Source of the DNA: Paenibacillus vini | GTDB taxonomy: Bacteria; Bacillota; Bacilli; Paenibacillales; Paenibacillaceae | Reading direction: 5' to 3' | Assembly (NCBI RefSeq): GCF_018403325.1 | Contig: NZ_BOSL01000002.1 | Location: 372,001 to 436,000 of the forward strand | DNA: 64,000 nucleotides | Shown here: piece after piece, positions 51,901 to 60,582 of the stretch | Layout of the letters: the number at the start of each line of letters is the position of its first letter | How positions within the stretch are numbered: position 1 is the stretch's first letter | The notes under the pieces: generated by a model | What the model saw: the letters and a program-made list of their open reading frames with translations, nothing else | Database searches by the model: none | What the model was told of the DNA's origin: nothing | Program-made: the position numbers and the translations under genes

Positions 51901-52914
51901 ATTGTCGGTAGCCGGGCTCCAGGAGAGTTGAACAGTTTCCGAAGTTGGTTGTGTGTAAGCGAGATTGGATGGAGCCGTCGGTGGCTGATTATCGGCGGGG
52001 GTTCCACCCGGTGTGAAATTGATCCAGTTAATATTGAAATCGTATCCGCTGGCATAAATGCGCAACGTTTGCGGCCCGGCACCAAGCGCCACGGTGGCCG
52101 TAACGGTTTGCCAATTTTGCCAGCCTCCGGTGTTCGGGATCGCTGTGGTAGCTAGCGTCGTTCCGCCGGTTTGGAGTTGAATCTCACCCGTGCCTGAGTT
52201 ACTGGCTACCCGATACTCAACGGTGTAGATACCTGCGGTTTGCACGTTTACATTATAGTCCAGCCAATCGCCGGTGTGGATCCATCCCACATTAAGGCCG
52301 CCGCCGCTATCCCCGGTAGGCTCGGTTTCGATTCCGTTCATCCCGCTGTAGTTTTCCGCTTCGATCTTGCCCGGAATAACCGATGCCTCGGCTTGCAAAG
52401 CTCCGTAGACTTCCAGTTCGGAGAGCTGCGCCGCCGGCCAGCCGGTATTGGCGGTTACGCTGATCCGCACGTAGCGTGCGTCGGTTGCCGGGAAATCGAC
52501 AGTCGACTTATTCTCGCTGCTTGGATCGAACGTATAGCTGGCCGCTGGCCTAAGATCCGTGAAGCTTGTTCCGTCTGTGCTGCCTTGTACGGACAGGGTT
52601 TGCGAACGGCTCTCCCATCCGGCCGGAAGTTTAAGTACAACCTGGTCAATTCGGATTGTGTTGCCAAGATCGACCTGTACCCATTGCGGAAAGGCATTGT
52701 TCGTGCTCTCCCAGTACGTACCTGAGTTACCATCAGTTACATTGGACGCAGCATATACATCGGCATGTCCGGATTCAGCCACCGGTTTGCCTGCGGCCAA
52801 ATTGGGGCCGCCTGCTGCGTGAACAGAAGCGGGTGACCCTAAAGAGACAAGGAACGATCCGGCAAGCATAGTTACGATGCAAACCCACGCGATAAAGACT
52901 CTTTGGCTTTTCAC
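48934..52914 (-). CDS. Secreted multidomain alpha-1,3-glucanase (GH87-type)
   Basis: A 1326-aa secreted enzyme. Order: signal peptide (1-34); discoidin/F5-8C domain (36-171); CBM6 (178-301); fibronectin III (310-395); second discoidin (403-538); two CARDB domains (543-650, 655-770); a beta-sandwich module (775-925); and a right-handed beta-helix catalytic domain (936-1326). Discoidin-CBM6-linker-discoidin before a beta-helix is the layout of Bacillus and Paenibacillus GH87 alpha-1,3-glucanases that digest fungal wall glucan or dental mutan. Candidate catalytic Asp residues are 1084 (MFADGIN) and 1107/1108 (GTGDDSF). The start is GTG at 52914 behind AAAGGAG. The family rests on recalled architecture. 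Confidence 0.82.
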   Translation of the reverse strand: MKSQRVFIAWVCIVTMLAGSFLVSLGSPASVHAAGGPNLAAGKPVAESGHADVYAASNVTDGNSGTYWESTNNAFPQWVQVDLGNTIRIDQVVLKLPAGWESRSQTLSVQGSTDGTSFTDLRPAASYTFDPSSENKSTVDFPATDARYVRISVTANTGWPAAQLSELEVYGALQAEASVIPGKIEAENYSGMNGIETEPTGDSGGGLNVGWIHTGDWLDYNVNVQTAGIYTVEYRVASNSGTGEIQLQTGGTTLATTAIPNTGGWQNWQTVTATVALGAGPQTLRIYASGYDFNINWINFTPGGTPADNQPPTAPSNLAYTQPTSETVQLSWSPATDNVGVTGYDIFANNQLRVSVNASTLTYTDQQPPNATVTYYVIAKDAAGNASSPSNSVTRNGSDNGTEKNLAIGKPITASSSTFTFVAANANDNDTSTYWEGSGHPSTLTVDLGANANVSKIVIKLNPASSWSTRTQSIQVLGHAQNSTTFNNLVSSASYTFNPVSQNTVTIPVNATASSLQLRFTANSGAPAGQVAEFQIFGTPAPNPDLTVTGISWSPASPSETDGITLQATVQNIGTAAASATDVNFYLDGSLAGTASVSPLAAGTSTVVSANVGPRNAGSYEVIAKADESNVVAEIDNTNNNYTHSSPLVVGSVQSSDLIGTTSWTPSNPSAGNTVTFTVNLKNQGNIASAGGAHSITTVLKNGEGNTVQTFNGAYNGVLAAGASANVTMGTWTAVNGSYTVTTTIASDANEAAIKQSNNIGTASLYSGRGANMPFTILEAEVSSNGTNGTKLAPNFTPGDFAGEASGRSAVYLDAPGEYVEFTLTSPANAFVLRNAVAENTTGTISIYADGIDKGNFTVTSKFSYLYATPSTLGDLGYKNSGSKAYWLYEDAQLLLDQVYPAGTKIKIQKDAGDVPWIYVDMIETENVAPPASNPDPDKYVQVSGTKSIEQALNEFRQDPGKKGIFIPAGEWTISSKIFLYGRATEIIGAGPWHTKLTAPQNQTNTDVGFNISSAANGSTIKNLSAWGNYVYRQDGPGKFIDGNGMQNVTIDNVWAEHFVCLYWGVNSSHNTFKNNRIKNMFADGINMTNGSSYNIIDNNYARGTGDDSFALFSAVDAGGSYNVGNKYTNLTATNVRRAAAFAVYGGQDNLFQNLYGADTLTYPGVTISSLSFGYNTLGFGALDTVIDGVTLDRTGGDFWTSNGADDKINDYQNFGAIWFHGGDRDLKNILVKNVDINNPVYFGLMFQSKSPENLPMQNIRLENITINNPTRYGIKLVAKAEDGQGPAVGSASFTNVKINNPGITAIYGENKSPNFNVIRVSGNNW

Positions 52915-53014
52915 GATGTTATTCTCCTTTCATATTTAAAATAACTTTGCAGCTTAAACTCCAACACTAAATTCCATCACCACCCTTATTTACATTTTCA
53001 CTGACTAAATTCCA

Positions 53015-53029
53015 ATGTAAGCGATACCA
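53015..53029 (-). promoter_or_regulatory. Putative catabolite-responsive element (cre)
   Basis: On the + strand the 15 bp read ATGTAAGCGATACCA, matching WTGNAANCGNWNNCW. It stands about 100 bp upstream of the glucanase start. CcpA control of the secreted enzyme would be expected. The rest of the 52915-53250 interval is AT-rich without other clear signals. Confidence 0.55.
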
Positions 53030-53251
53030 TAAAACTTCAAATCCCTCCTTCTATTATTTTAAAATAAATCATTTACATAAATATCATAAATCGGGAGAGG
53101 ATGCCAAATATAGTAGTGATTCTATTGAAAAGATGTGCAAGATTAAGAATCTTGCAGTGAAGTAATTCATAGAGAAACTTCTTTTGCCAAATTTATTTTC
53201 CTAGCTTCGGCTTGGACCAGCTTTACATCCGGCGCAGGCTCCAGTAAATGT

Positions 53252-53281
53252 TTGACTTTGTTGATTCGGACCCCCTATAAT
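53252..53281 (+). promoter_or_regulatory. Promoter of fur
   Basis: TTGACT, an 18-bp spacer and a perfect TATAAT. The start codon is 50 bp downstream. Confidence 0.8.
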
Positions 53282-53330
53282 GAAAGAAGTGATTTATAGC
53301 GCAAGTTGCGGCAATCCTGGGGGGGAGAAC

Positions 53331-53807
53331 ATGGAAGCAAAGATCGATAAAATTAAACAGCAGCTGCAATCCCACGGTTATAAATTGACGCCCCAACGGG
53401 AAGCCACGGTTCGAGTTCTGCTAGAAAATGAAGATGACCATCTCAGCGCGGAAGATGTATTCATGCTGGTAAAGGATAAGGCTCCCGAGATTGGCCTGGC
53501 TACCGTATACCGGACGCTGGAGCTGCTTAGCGAGCTTCATGTGGTTGAGAAGATTAACTTTGGGGACGGGGTTGCCAGATATGACCTGCGTACCGATACG
53601 ACCAAGCATCACCACCATCACTTGATTTGCGTGCAATGCGGGGCGATGGACGAAATCCGTGAAGACTGGCTGGGTCCATTAGAGGAACGGCTGGAGAAGG
53701 AATTCAATTTTACGGTGCTTGATCATCGTTTGGATTTTCAAGGCATTTGCTACCGTTGCAAAGACAAGAACGGGGATCAGCCGGGTAACGGCGGCAAGAA
53801 ATCATAA
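53331..53807 (+). CDS. fur: Ferric uptake regulator family protein
   Basis: Metal-dependent repressor of iron uptake. A 158-aa protein with a winged-helix domain (HGYKLTPQREATVRVLLENEDDHLSAEDVF in part, TVYRTLELL recognition helix). The metal-binding C-domain has HHHHHLICVQCGAMDE and a closing CYRCKDKN, so both CxxC pairs for structural zinc are present. ATG 53331 follows a GGGGGGGAG run; the upstream frame to 53280 overlaps the promoter. In B. subtilis fur also precedes xerD. PerR or Zur cannot be excluded by sequence alone, but position favours Fur. Confidence 0.9.
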   Translation: MEAKIDKIKQQLQSHGYKLTPQREATVRVLLENEDDHLSAEDVFMLVKDKAPEIGLATVYRTLELLSELHVVEKINFGDGVARYDLRTDTTKHHHHHLICVQCGAMDEIREDWLGPLEERLEKEFNFTVLDHRLDFQGICYRCKDKNGDQPGNGGKKS

Positions 53808-53819
53808 TAACATGAATGC

Positions 53820-53855
53820 AAGCTCCGAACGGCCGGACCGTTAGGGGCTTTTTTT
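53820..53855 (+). terminator. Terminator after fur
   Basis: AAGCTCC...ACGG pairs with CCGT...GGGGCTT, followed by seven T. Confidence 0.9.
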
Positions 53856-53976
53856 AACGTGCTCGAGGGATCTTCAAAACCTGCATATACACCTAGCTCT
53901 CTTTATATACTGTTACAAATAGTGTCCAGGCTCCTATTGCAATGATAGGAAAATGGGTAAAGAAAGAGGGAGAGTT

Positions 53977-54213
53977 ATGGTTATCTCGGTTCGCAGAATG
54001 CTGAGAACTCTGAAATATTTGCTCGTTTTTGTCGCATTGGCCTATACTTTATATAAAGGTCTGGGATTACTTGATGCGTATGTTTATCCCTTGGATAAAT
54101 ACCGGGTACCGGACGGATCCGCCGTTAAAGTGTTCCTTGCCGGGAGTGCGGAGGGCCATGAAGCGGAAACGATGGCAGAACGGTTAATCCTGTTTTTTTG
54201 GTACGGGGAATAG
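53977..54213 (+). CDS. yqkK: DUF4227 family protein (YqkK)
   Basis: A 78-aa protein with one membrane helix (LKYLLVFVALAYTLYKGL, about 11-28), then DAYVYPLDKYRVPDGSAVKVF and ERLILFFWYGE. The sequence and the position between fur and xerD fit DUF4227/YqkK. GAGGGAGAG precedes ATG 53977. The function is unknown. Confidence 0.8.
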   Translation: MVISVRRMLRTLKYLLVFVALAYTLYKGLGLLDAYVYPLDKYRVPDGSAVKVFLAGSAEGHEAETMAERLILFFWYGE

Positions 54214-54310
54214 CGACTTTGGCAGCAGGGAAATGAGATCATGTGTGGAATTGAACAATAGAGTGCCACGGGTAAGACATCATTCGACGTTACGAAAGGA
54301 GGCGCTGAAC

Positions 54311-55243
54311 ATAGAACGATATGCAGCCTCTTTTATTTCATATTTGGCCGGGCAAAAAGATTTAAGCAACTCGACACTGGAAAGCTATAAACGTGACATA
54401 CGCCAGTTTCTGGACTATTTGCACGACAAGGAAACCGAAGATTTACGGGAAGTTACCAGAGCGGGAATTCTGCTCTATTTCTCCGCGCTTCGGGAAGAGG
54501 GCAAGGCCCCGGCAACGATTACGAGGATTTCCGTGGCGTTGAAGGCCTTTTTTCAGTTTCTTCTCCAAGAGCGGGTCATTGATCAAGATCCACTTATTGC
54601 AGTTAAAATGCCGAAATTCGACAAAAGTCTGCCGGCTGTGCTAACGGTGGAAGAAACGGAGCTACTGCTCCGTATGCCGGACTGCAATCACCCACTAGGG
54701 CTTAGGGATAAAGCCATGCTTGAATTGTTGTATGCTACCGGAGTCCGGGTGAGCGAACTGATCTCGCTGAATATGGAAGATATCGATACGAATGTCCGCT
54801 TCTTACGCTGCTCAGGGGATACAGGCAAAGAACGTATCTTGCCATTTGGAATAGTGACCGCGGATTGGGTGGGCCGATATTTGCGCGAGGTCCGGCCTGG
54901 CTTAGGCCCGAGCGGACCGCAAGACCCCTTGTTTCCAAACCGTTCCGGAGGGAAGATGAGTCGGCAGGGCTTTTGGAAGGTGATTAAGAAGTACGGCGTT
55001 GCGGCGGGGATATCCAAAGAAATTACGCCGCATACGCTGCGGCACTCGTTCGCTGTCCATTTGCTTGAAGGCGGGGCGGATGTTCGTTCGGTGCAGGAGA
55101 TGCTCGGACATGCCGATCTTGCCACGATCCAGATGTACCTTAATCATACCCGTCCCAATATCAAAACGGTTTATGATCAATTTCATCCAAGAGCCAAGGG
55201 CAGCGTTGAAGCTTGGACCGGTCAATCGTCAACATCGCAATAA
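54311..55243 (+). CDS. xerD: Tyrosine recombinase XerD, unusual start
   Basis: Resolves chromosome dimers at dif with XerC. The N-terminal SAM-like domain is followed by the catalytic core with Arg in YATGVRVSEL, His-x-x-Arg in HTLRHSFAVHLLEGGADVRS, a second His in MLGHADLATIQ and the nucleophile Tyr in IQMYLNHT. The coordinates given start at ATA 54311, because a perfect AAAGGAGG (54295-54302) stands 8 nt before it and the residues after it (ERYAASFISYLAGQKDLS) match the usual N-terminus. The nearest in-frame standard starts, ATG 54233 and GTG 54263, have no ribosome site and add non-conserved residues. Confidence 0.85.
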   Translation: MERYAASFISYLAGQKDLSNSTLESYKRDIRQFLDYLHDKETEDLREVTRAGILLYFSALREEGKAPATITRISVALKAFFQFLLQERVIDQDPLIAVKMPKFDKSLPAVLTVEETELLLRMPDCNHPLGLRDKAMLELLYATGVRVSELISLNMEDIDTNVRFLRCSGDTGKERILPFGIVTADWVGRYLREVRPGLGPSGPQDPLFPNRSGGKMSRQGFWKVIKKYGVAAGISKEITPHTLRHSFAVHLLEGGADVRSVQEMLGHADLATIQMYLNHTRPNIKTVYDQFHPRAKGSVEAWTGQSSTSQ

Positions 55244-55312
55244 GCCGGGAAAGAGAATGGATTTGGGACAAGCAGGGATAACTAACAAGCAAAGATTGAA
55301 GGAGTGAAAGAC

Positions 55313-56500
55313 ATGCATAATGAGAACGGCTTCGATAAAATTACCGTGATTGTGCTGGACAGCGTAGGTATCGGGGAACTGCCCGATGCTGATAAATTCG
55401 GGGACAAGGGTTCCCATACCCTGGGTCACATTCTGGAGAAGGTGCCCGGCACTCGTCTGCCCAATATGCAGAAACTCGGCCTCGGAAATATAGCGGAACT
55501 TCCCGGACTTGCTCCGGCGGAGCAACCGGCGGCCTATTTTGGGAAAATGGCTGAGGTTTCGTCCGGCAAGGACACGATGACAGGCCATTGGGAACTGATG
55601 GGCCTTAAGATCGAAACTCCGTTCCAAACGTATCCGAACGGTTTCCCGCGCGATCTGGTTGCCCGGTTTGAACAGGAAACGGGCCGGAAAATGATCGGAA
55701 ACAAGCCGGCTTCGGGAACGGAAATTTTGGACGAGCTCGGCGAAGAGCATATGAAAACGGGAGCGTGGATTGTCTATACCTCCGCAGACAGCGTGTTTCA
55801 GATCGCAGCCCATGAAGAGATCATTCCGCTGGAGGAATTGTACCGGGCGTGCGAAATTGCCCGCCGGTTGACGCTCGAGCCGGAGCACTCGGTTGGACGC
55901 GTCATCGCGCGGCCTTTTGTCGGAGAGCGGGGAGCTTTCAAGCGGACGCCAAACCGTCATGATTATGCGGTAAGCCCGCCTGAACCGACTGTCCTGAACG
56001 CTTTGAAAAATGCGGACAAGGATGTGATCTCCGTTGGGAAAATCAATGATATTTTCTCCGGCGAAGGCATCACCGCTTCCTATCCGACGAAGAGCAACAG
56101 ACATGGTATCGACGAGACGATTCGCCTAATGGGCGAATCGTTCAACGGCTTGCTGTTTACGAATCTTGTCGACTTTGATTCCTTGTATGGGCACCGCCGC
56201 GATCCGGAAGGTTATGCGCGGGCGCTGGAGGAGTTTGACGCTTCGGTTCCGGATTTGCTGGCGCAAGTCGGCGAACGCGATCTGCTCGTTATTACGGCGG
56301 ACCATGGCAATGATCCGACGCACTCCGGCACCGATCATACACGTGAATATGTGCCGTTGCTCGTTTACGGAAAAGGGTTGTCCGCACCGGGAAGCCTTGG
56401 CGTCAGAGCGACCTATGCGGATTTGGCGGCGACGATCGCCGATAATTTCGGCGTACATGCCAGCGAGCACGGAAAGAGCTTTTTGCAGCTATTGAAATAA
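55313..56500 (+). CDS. deoB: Phosphopentomutase
   Basis: Interconverts ribose (or deoxyribose) 1- and 5-phosphates in nucleoside salvage. A 395-aa alkaline-phosphatase-fold enzyme. [15 protein letters not shown] carries the first metal Asp, [15 protein letters not shown] the phospho-Thr region, and [22 protein letters not shown] the second metal set. ATG 55313 follows GAAGGAG; the in-frame GTG at 55304 overlaps that site. It starts a deoB-punA-pdp salvage cluster. Confidence 0.96.
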   Translation: MHNENGFDKITVIVLDSVGIGELPDADKFGDKGSHTLGHILEKVPGTRLPNMQKLGLGNIAELPGLAPAEQPAAYFGKMAEVSSGKDTMTGHWELMGLKIETPFQTYPNGFPRDLVARFEQETGRKMIGNKPASGTEILDELGEEHMKTGAWIVYTSADSVFQIAAHEEIIPLEELYRACEIARRLTLEPEHSVGRVIARPFVGERGAFKRTPNRHDYAVSPPEPTVLNALKNADKDVISVGKINDIFSGEGITASYPTKSNRHGIDETIRLMGESFNGLLFTNLVDFDSLYGHRRDPEGYARALEEFDASVPDLLAQVGERDLLVITADHGNDPTHSGTDHTREYVPLLVYGKGLSAPGSLGVRATYADLAATIADNFGVHASEHGKSFLQLLK

Positions 56501-56518
56501 GAAACGGGAGAGATGACG

Positions 56519-57346
56519 ATGACTACGATACTCACGATTGGCATGATACGGGAAGCTGCGGATTATATCCGCTCAAAAACGAAAACCACTCCAAAAGTAG
56601 GGCTGATCCTCGGATCGGGGCTTGGCGTGCTTGCGGACCATATTGAAGAAGCAACAAGCATTCCTTACCACGAAATCCCTTATTTCCCTCAGTCCACCGT
56701 GGAGGGACATGCCGGTGAATTGATGATCGGCACCTTAAACGGAACTCCAGTTGTTCTAATGAAAGGCCGTTTCCATATGTATGAAGGATACGGCCCGGAA
56801 TTGACGGCTTTTCCAGTCCGGGTTATGAAAGAACTCGGGGTGCAGACGCTGTTGGTTACGAATGCAGCGGGCGGGATTAACACGTCCTTCCAGCCGGGCG
56901 ATCTCATGCTGATCTCGGATCATATTAATTTGACGGGGACCAGCCCGCTCATTGGACAAAACGATAATGAACTGGGTCCTCGTTTCCCTGACATGTCGCA
57001 AGCCTATAGCCGCAGACTGCGGGAATTGGCCCGTAAAACGGCGGAGCAGAACGGGGTTCCGCTTCAGGAAGGCGTTTATGTGGGGTTGCTTGGCCCATCG
57101 TACGAAACTCCGGCTGAAATCCGTATGCTACGCACTTTAGGCGGTGACGCGGTCGGCATGTCGACGGTATCGGAAGTTATCGTTGCAAGACATGCGGGCC
57201 TCGAGGTGCTTGGAATTTCTTGCATCAGCAATATGGCGTCGGGAATTTTGGACCAGCCTCTGTCCCATGACGAAGTTATGGAAACTACAGACCGTGTCCG
57301 GGAGAAATTCCTGAGCCTGGTGCTCGCGATTATTCCTGCAATGTAA
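56519..57346 (+). CDS. punA: Purine-nucleoside phosphorylase, PNP-I (trimeric) type
   Basis: Phosphorolysis of inosine and guanosine to base and ribose 1-phosphate. A 275-aa protein with GLILGSGLGVLAD (phosphate loop), STVEGHAGELMIG, KGRFHMYEGY and VTNAAGGINTSFQPGDLMLISDHINL (shown in part). Asn/Glu base-binding residues lie in GPSYETPAEIRML. B. subtilis pupG holds the same position. ATG 56519 has GGGAGAG at fair distance; ATG 56513 is an alternative. It sits 18 bp after deoB. Confidence 0.95.
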   Translation: MTTILTIGMIREAADYIRSKTKTTPKVGLILGSGLGVLADHIEEATSIPYHEIPYFPQSTVEGHAGELMIGTLNGTPVVLMKGRFHMYEGYGPELTAFPVRVMKELGVQTLLVTNAAGGINTSFQPGDLMLISDHINLTGTSPLIGQNDNELGPRFPDMSQAYSRRLRELARKTAEQNGVPLQEGVYVGLLGPSYETPAEIRMLRTLGGDAVGMSTVSEVIVARHAGLEVLGISCISNMASGILDQPLSHDEVMETTDRVREKFLSLVLAIIPAM

Positions 57347-57367
57347 TTACGGGAGGTGAGGATGAAG

Positions 57368-58699
57368 ATGAGAGCAGTTGATCTGATCCGCAAAAAGAGA
57401 GACGGCCAAGAGCTAAGCGGCGAAGAGATCGGTTACCTGGTCAAAGGCTACAGTAACGGAGAAATCCCGGATTATCAAATGGCAGCCTGGGCAATGGCCG
57501 TTTACTATCAAGGGATGAGCGCCCGGGAAACCGCCGATTTAACGCTGTCCATGGCCGCGTCCGGAGACATGATCGACCTCAGTTCCATTCATGGAATCAA
57601 GGTTGATAAGCATTCGACCGGCGGTGTTGGGGATAAGACAACGATCGTCATTGGTCCCCTTGTGGCGGCAGCCGGGGTACCGGTCGCCAAAATGTCAGGC
57701 CGGGGTCTCGGTCATACCGGGGGCACGATCGACAAGCTGGAGGCGATTAGCGGCTTCTCCGTGGAACTGGGGCAGGAGCAGTTTTTCCGCCAGGTGAACG
57801 AGATCGGTCTTTCCGTGGTCGGGCAAAGCGGAAATATGACTCCTGCCGACAAGAAGCTGTACGGCCTGCGCGATGTAACGGCTACAGTGGATTCAATTCC
57901 GCTGATCGCCAGTTCGGTCATGAGCAAGAAAATCGCTGCGGGTGCGGATGCGATTGTGCTTGATGTCAAGACCGGCAGCGGCGCGTTCATGAAAACGCTG
58001 GACGATTCGATCCGGCTGGCCAAAGCTATGGTCGATATCGGCACCCAGGTTGGACGCAGCACCATCGCTGTCATCAGCGATATGGATCAGCCGCTTGGCT
58101 ATGCGATCGGCAATGCGCTCGAAATTCAGGAAGCGATTGCGACGCTGCGCGGAGAAGGGCCGAAAGACTTGGAGGAAGTTTGTCTGATTCTCGCCTCCCA
58201 TATGCTCGTTCTTGGCGGCAAGGCAGAGACGGAAGAAGCTGCACGGGCGATCCTTCAGGAGAAGCTGGCCAGCGGAATTGCGTTGGACAGACTGAAAATG
58301 TTGGTAGAAGCCCAAGGCGGGGATATCACGCAAATCGAGAACCCCGAACTATTGCCACAGGCCGAGCTTCAAGTGGAAGTGAAGGCCGAGAAAGGCGGCT
58401 TCGTCGAGTCGATTCAAGCTGAAGAAATCGGCATTGCGGCGATGCTCCTCGGAGCTGGTAGGGAGACCAAGGATTCGGTGATCGATTTGGCGGCAGGCCT
58501 TACGCTTCGCAAGAAAATCGGCGATCCGGTCGAGGTCGGCGAAGTGCTGGCGGTTCTTCACTTGAATACTCCGTACGAGAGTCGGCTGGAAGAGGCGAGC
58601 AGCAAGGTGAGAGAAGCTTACGGAATATCCGAAGACAAGGTGCCTCGCAGACCGCTAGTGTTTGCGTTGGTAACGCCGGAAGGCGTTCGGAGATTTTAG
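57368..58699 (+). CDS. pdp: Pyrimidine-nucleoside phosphorylase
   Basis: Splits uridine, thymidine and deoxyuridine. A 443-aa protein with [57 protein letters not shown] and [22 protein letters not shown] (all key phosphate and base contacts). The C-terminal swivel domain is complete. ATG 57368 fits the family N-terminus with GAGGTGAGG upstream; ATG 57362 is possible. In B. subtilis pdp is elsewhere, so its place here completes a local salvage operon. Confidence 0.94.
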   Translation: MRAVDLIRKKRDGQELSGEEIGYLVKGYSNGEIPDYQMAAWAMAVYYQGMSARETADLTLSMAASGDMIDLSSIHGIKVDKHSTGGVGDKTTIVIGPLVAAAGVPVAKMSGRGLGHTGGTIDKLEAISGFSVELGQEQFFRQVNEIGLSVVGQSGNMTPADKKLYGLRDVTATVDSIPLIASSVMSKKIAAGADAIVLDVKTGSGAFMKTLDDSIRLAKAMVDIGTQVGRSTIAVISDMDQPLGYAIGNALEIQEAIATLRGEGPKDLEEVCLILASHMLVLGGKAETEEAARAILQEKLASGIALDRLKMLVEAQGGDITQIENPELLPQAELQVEVKAEKGGFVESIQAEEIGIAAMLLGAGRETKDSVIDLAAGLTLRKKIGDPVEVGEVLAVLHLNTPYESRLEEASSKVREAYGISEDKVPRRPLVFALVTPEGVRRF

Positions 58700-58740
58700 C
58701 GGAATAAGGGGCTTTAAGCAACACAGGTTCGTGGATACAA

Positions 58741-58777
58741 AGGTGCGGGAGTGAAGTTACTCCTGCGCCTTTTTTTA
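58741..58777 (+). terminator. Terminator after the nucleoside salvage cluster
   Basis: AGGTGCGGGAGT pairs with ACTCCTGCGCCT around GAAGTT, followed by seven T. The 160 bp from here to dacF are A/T-rich; a forespore-type promoter is expected but I could not fix one. Confidence 0.9.
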
Positions 58778-58939
58778 TGCAAATTTTTATACATAGGCGG
58801 TTGAACCCATCTTAATTTCTCTCACTAGCTCCCCTTTCGTTCAACTAAACTCTTTAATGATCCCTATCAGGAATAATATGACAAGAATTAGCCCATACTA
58901 GGTTAGCAGAATCCTGATTTTTATTGAAAAGGGGGACTA

Positions 58940-60139
58940 ATGTTGAAAAAGCGGTTGTTAATTGGATTTACAGCATTGATTCTCGCGTTCCAGTTTTGGC
59001 CTGCCACCGGGTTTGCCAATCACGGAGGACCGCATGAGGAAGTCGCGGCAGACGAGATCGCATTGGCCGGGAACGCCCTATCCGCCGTTTTAATCGATGC
59101 GGATACGGGGACGGTAATCTACGAGAAAAAGAGTCATGAACAGCTGCCACCGGCCAGCATTACCAAGATCATGACGATGCTGCTTACGATGGAGGCCATT
59201 GATAAGGGCAAGCTGAAGATGACCGACAAAGTTATGGCAAGCGAATATGCCTCCTCTATGGGCGGTTCGCAGATCTTTCTGGAGCCTGGCGAAGAAATGA
59301 CGGTCGATGAATTGTTAAAAGGCGTAGCGATGGCTTCCGGCAATGATGCTTCAGTCGCGCTTGCCGAGAAGATCGCCGGTACGGAAAAGGCGTTCGTTCA
59401 GATGATGAACGACAAGGTGAAGGAGCTTGGGCTGAAAGACACCCATTTCTCCAATTGCAACGGATTGCCGGCGGACAATCACTATTCGTCCGCGCATGAC
59501 ATTGCCATGATGAGCCGGGAGCTGCTGAAATACGAGGGCATCACCAAGTATACCGGTTCCTATCAGGACTACCTCCGTAAACAATCCGAGAAACCGTTCT
59601 GGCTGGTGAATACGAATAAGCTGGTCCGGTTTTATAGCGGGGCGGACGGTCTGAAAACCGGGTACACTTCGGAGGCTAAATTTTGCCTGGCGGCAACCGC
59701 CAAACGGGACGGACTCCGGTTGATAGCCGTAGTTCTCGGGGAACCGAACACGAAGACACGGAACAGCGAAGTATCCGCTATGTTCGACTATGCATTTTCC
59801 CAATATGCCCTGCATCCGATCTACAAGGCAGGCGAAATTATCGGCAAGGTTAAAGTGACTAAAGGAGAAGCTTCCCAATTGGAACTCGCTGCTTCCAAGA
59901 CGATGAGCGTGCTCATCAAGAAGGGAACCGAGCCGGGTTCGATTACGCAAAAGCTGGAAGCACCGGAGAAACTGGCCGCACCGGTTAAACAGGGGCAAGT
60001 TATCGGCAAGCTGGTTGTCTATCAGAACGGGGAAGCGCTGACGGAATTTGAACTGAAGGCGGCTTCCGACGTCAAAAAGGCCGGCTGGTGGACTATGTTT
60101 AAACGAACGGCCTCTCATTTGTTTTTTGTAGATTCGTAG
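58940..60139 (+). CDS. dacF: D-alanyl-D-alanine carboxypeptidase DacF
   Basis: Penicillin-binding protein 5 type enzyme that trims stem peptides, in spores adjusting cortex cross-linking. A 399-aa protein with an N-terminal signal peptide (about 1-27). The active-site motifs are SITK (Ser83, Lys86), SGN in MASGNDASVAL (about 135) and KTG in GLKTGYTSEA (about 242). The C-terminal domain ends with an amphipathic helix (KKAGWWTMFKRTASHLF) for membrane association. AAAAGGGGG precedes ATG 58940. It stands directly before spoIIA, as in B. subtilis. Confidence 0.95.
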   Translation: MLKKRLLIGFTALILAFQFWPATGFANHGGPHEEVAADEIALAGNALSAVLIDADTGTVIYEKKSHEQLPPASITKIMTMLLTMEAIDKGKLKMTDKVMASEYASSMGGSQIFLEPGEEMTVDELLKGVAMASGNDASVALAEKIAGTEKAFVQMMNDKVKELGLKDTHFSNCNGLPADNHYSSAHDIAMMSRELLKYEGITKYTGSYQDYLRKQSEKPFWLVNTNKLVRFYSGADGLKTGYTSEAKFCLAATAKRDGLRLIAVVLGEPNTKTRNSEVSAMFDYAFSQYALHPIYKAGEIIGKVKVTKGEASQLELAASKTMSVLIKKGTEPGSITQKLEAPEKLAAPVKQGQVIGKLVVYQNGEALTEFELKAASDVKKAGWWTMFKRTASHLFFVDS

Positions 60140-60165
60140 CGGTTTTCTTCTAGTTTTGTCACAGG

Positions 60166-60195
60166 GGAGGAATCCACAACCGGGTTGTAGAATTG
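60166..60195 (+). promoter_or_regulatory. Sigma-H promoter of the spoIIA operon
   Basis: GGAGGAATC at 60166-60174, a 12-bp spacer and GTAGAATTG at 60187-60195 match RnAGGAwwT and RnnGAATww with one mismatch. B. subtilis spoIIA is likewise sigma-H and Spo0A dependent; no convincing Spo0A box was seen here. Confidence 0.75.
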
Positions 60196-60228
60196 TTGTG
60201 TTCATGTCAGGGAGGAGAGTGAACAGAC

Positions 60229-60582
60229 GTGAATTTGAAAATGGAAATGGAAAGACACCGGGAAACACTTGTAGTTCGTTTAGTCGGAGAGCTGGATCAC
60301 CATACGGCGGACGATGTCCGAATGACTTTGGATGAAGAGATCGGCCGCGGGATCTGCCGCCATCTTGTTCTCAGCCTCGAGTCTTTGCAGTTTATGGACA
60401 GCTCGGGCATCGGAGTGATTTTGGGCAGATACAAGCTGATTAAACAAAAGGGCGGCCGTATGGTCGTTTGCGGGGTAAATCCGCCGGTCTACCGGCTGCT
60501 TGAGATGTCAGGTCTGTTCAAGATCATGTCCGTCTACGAGAACGAGAGCACCGCTCTTTCGGAATTGGAGGTCGCCCTATGA
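60229..60582 (+). CDS. spoIIAA: Anti-sigma F factor antagonist SpoIIAA
   Basis: A 117-aa STAS protein. Unphosphorylated SpoIIAA binds SpoIIAB and frees sigma-F in the forespore. The phosphorylated serine is Ser58 in [17 protein letters not shown], the same number as in B. subtilis. [16 protein letters not shown] is the family strand-helix. The start is GTG 60229 behind GGGAGGAGAG. Coupled to spoIIAB by a 4-bp overlap. Confidence 0.97.
   Translation: MNLKMEMERHRETLVVRLVGELDHHTADDVRMTLDEEIGRGICRHLVLSLESLQFMDSSGIGVILGRYKLIKQKGGRMVVCGVNPPVYRLLEMSGLFKIMSVYENESTALSELEVAL

Noticed and set aside
53880-53976. Separate short gene upstream of the DUF4227 gene
   Set aside because: The frame open from 53953 only adds eight residues without a ribosome site; ATG 53977 has one.
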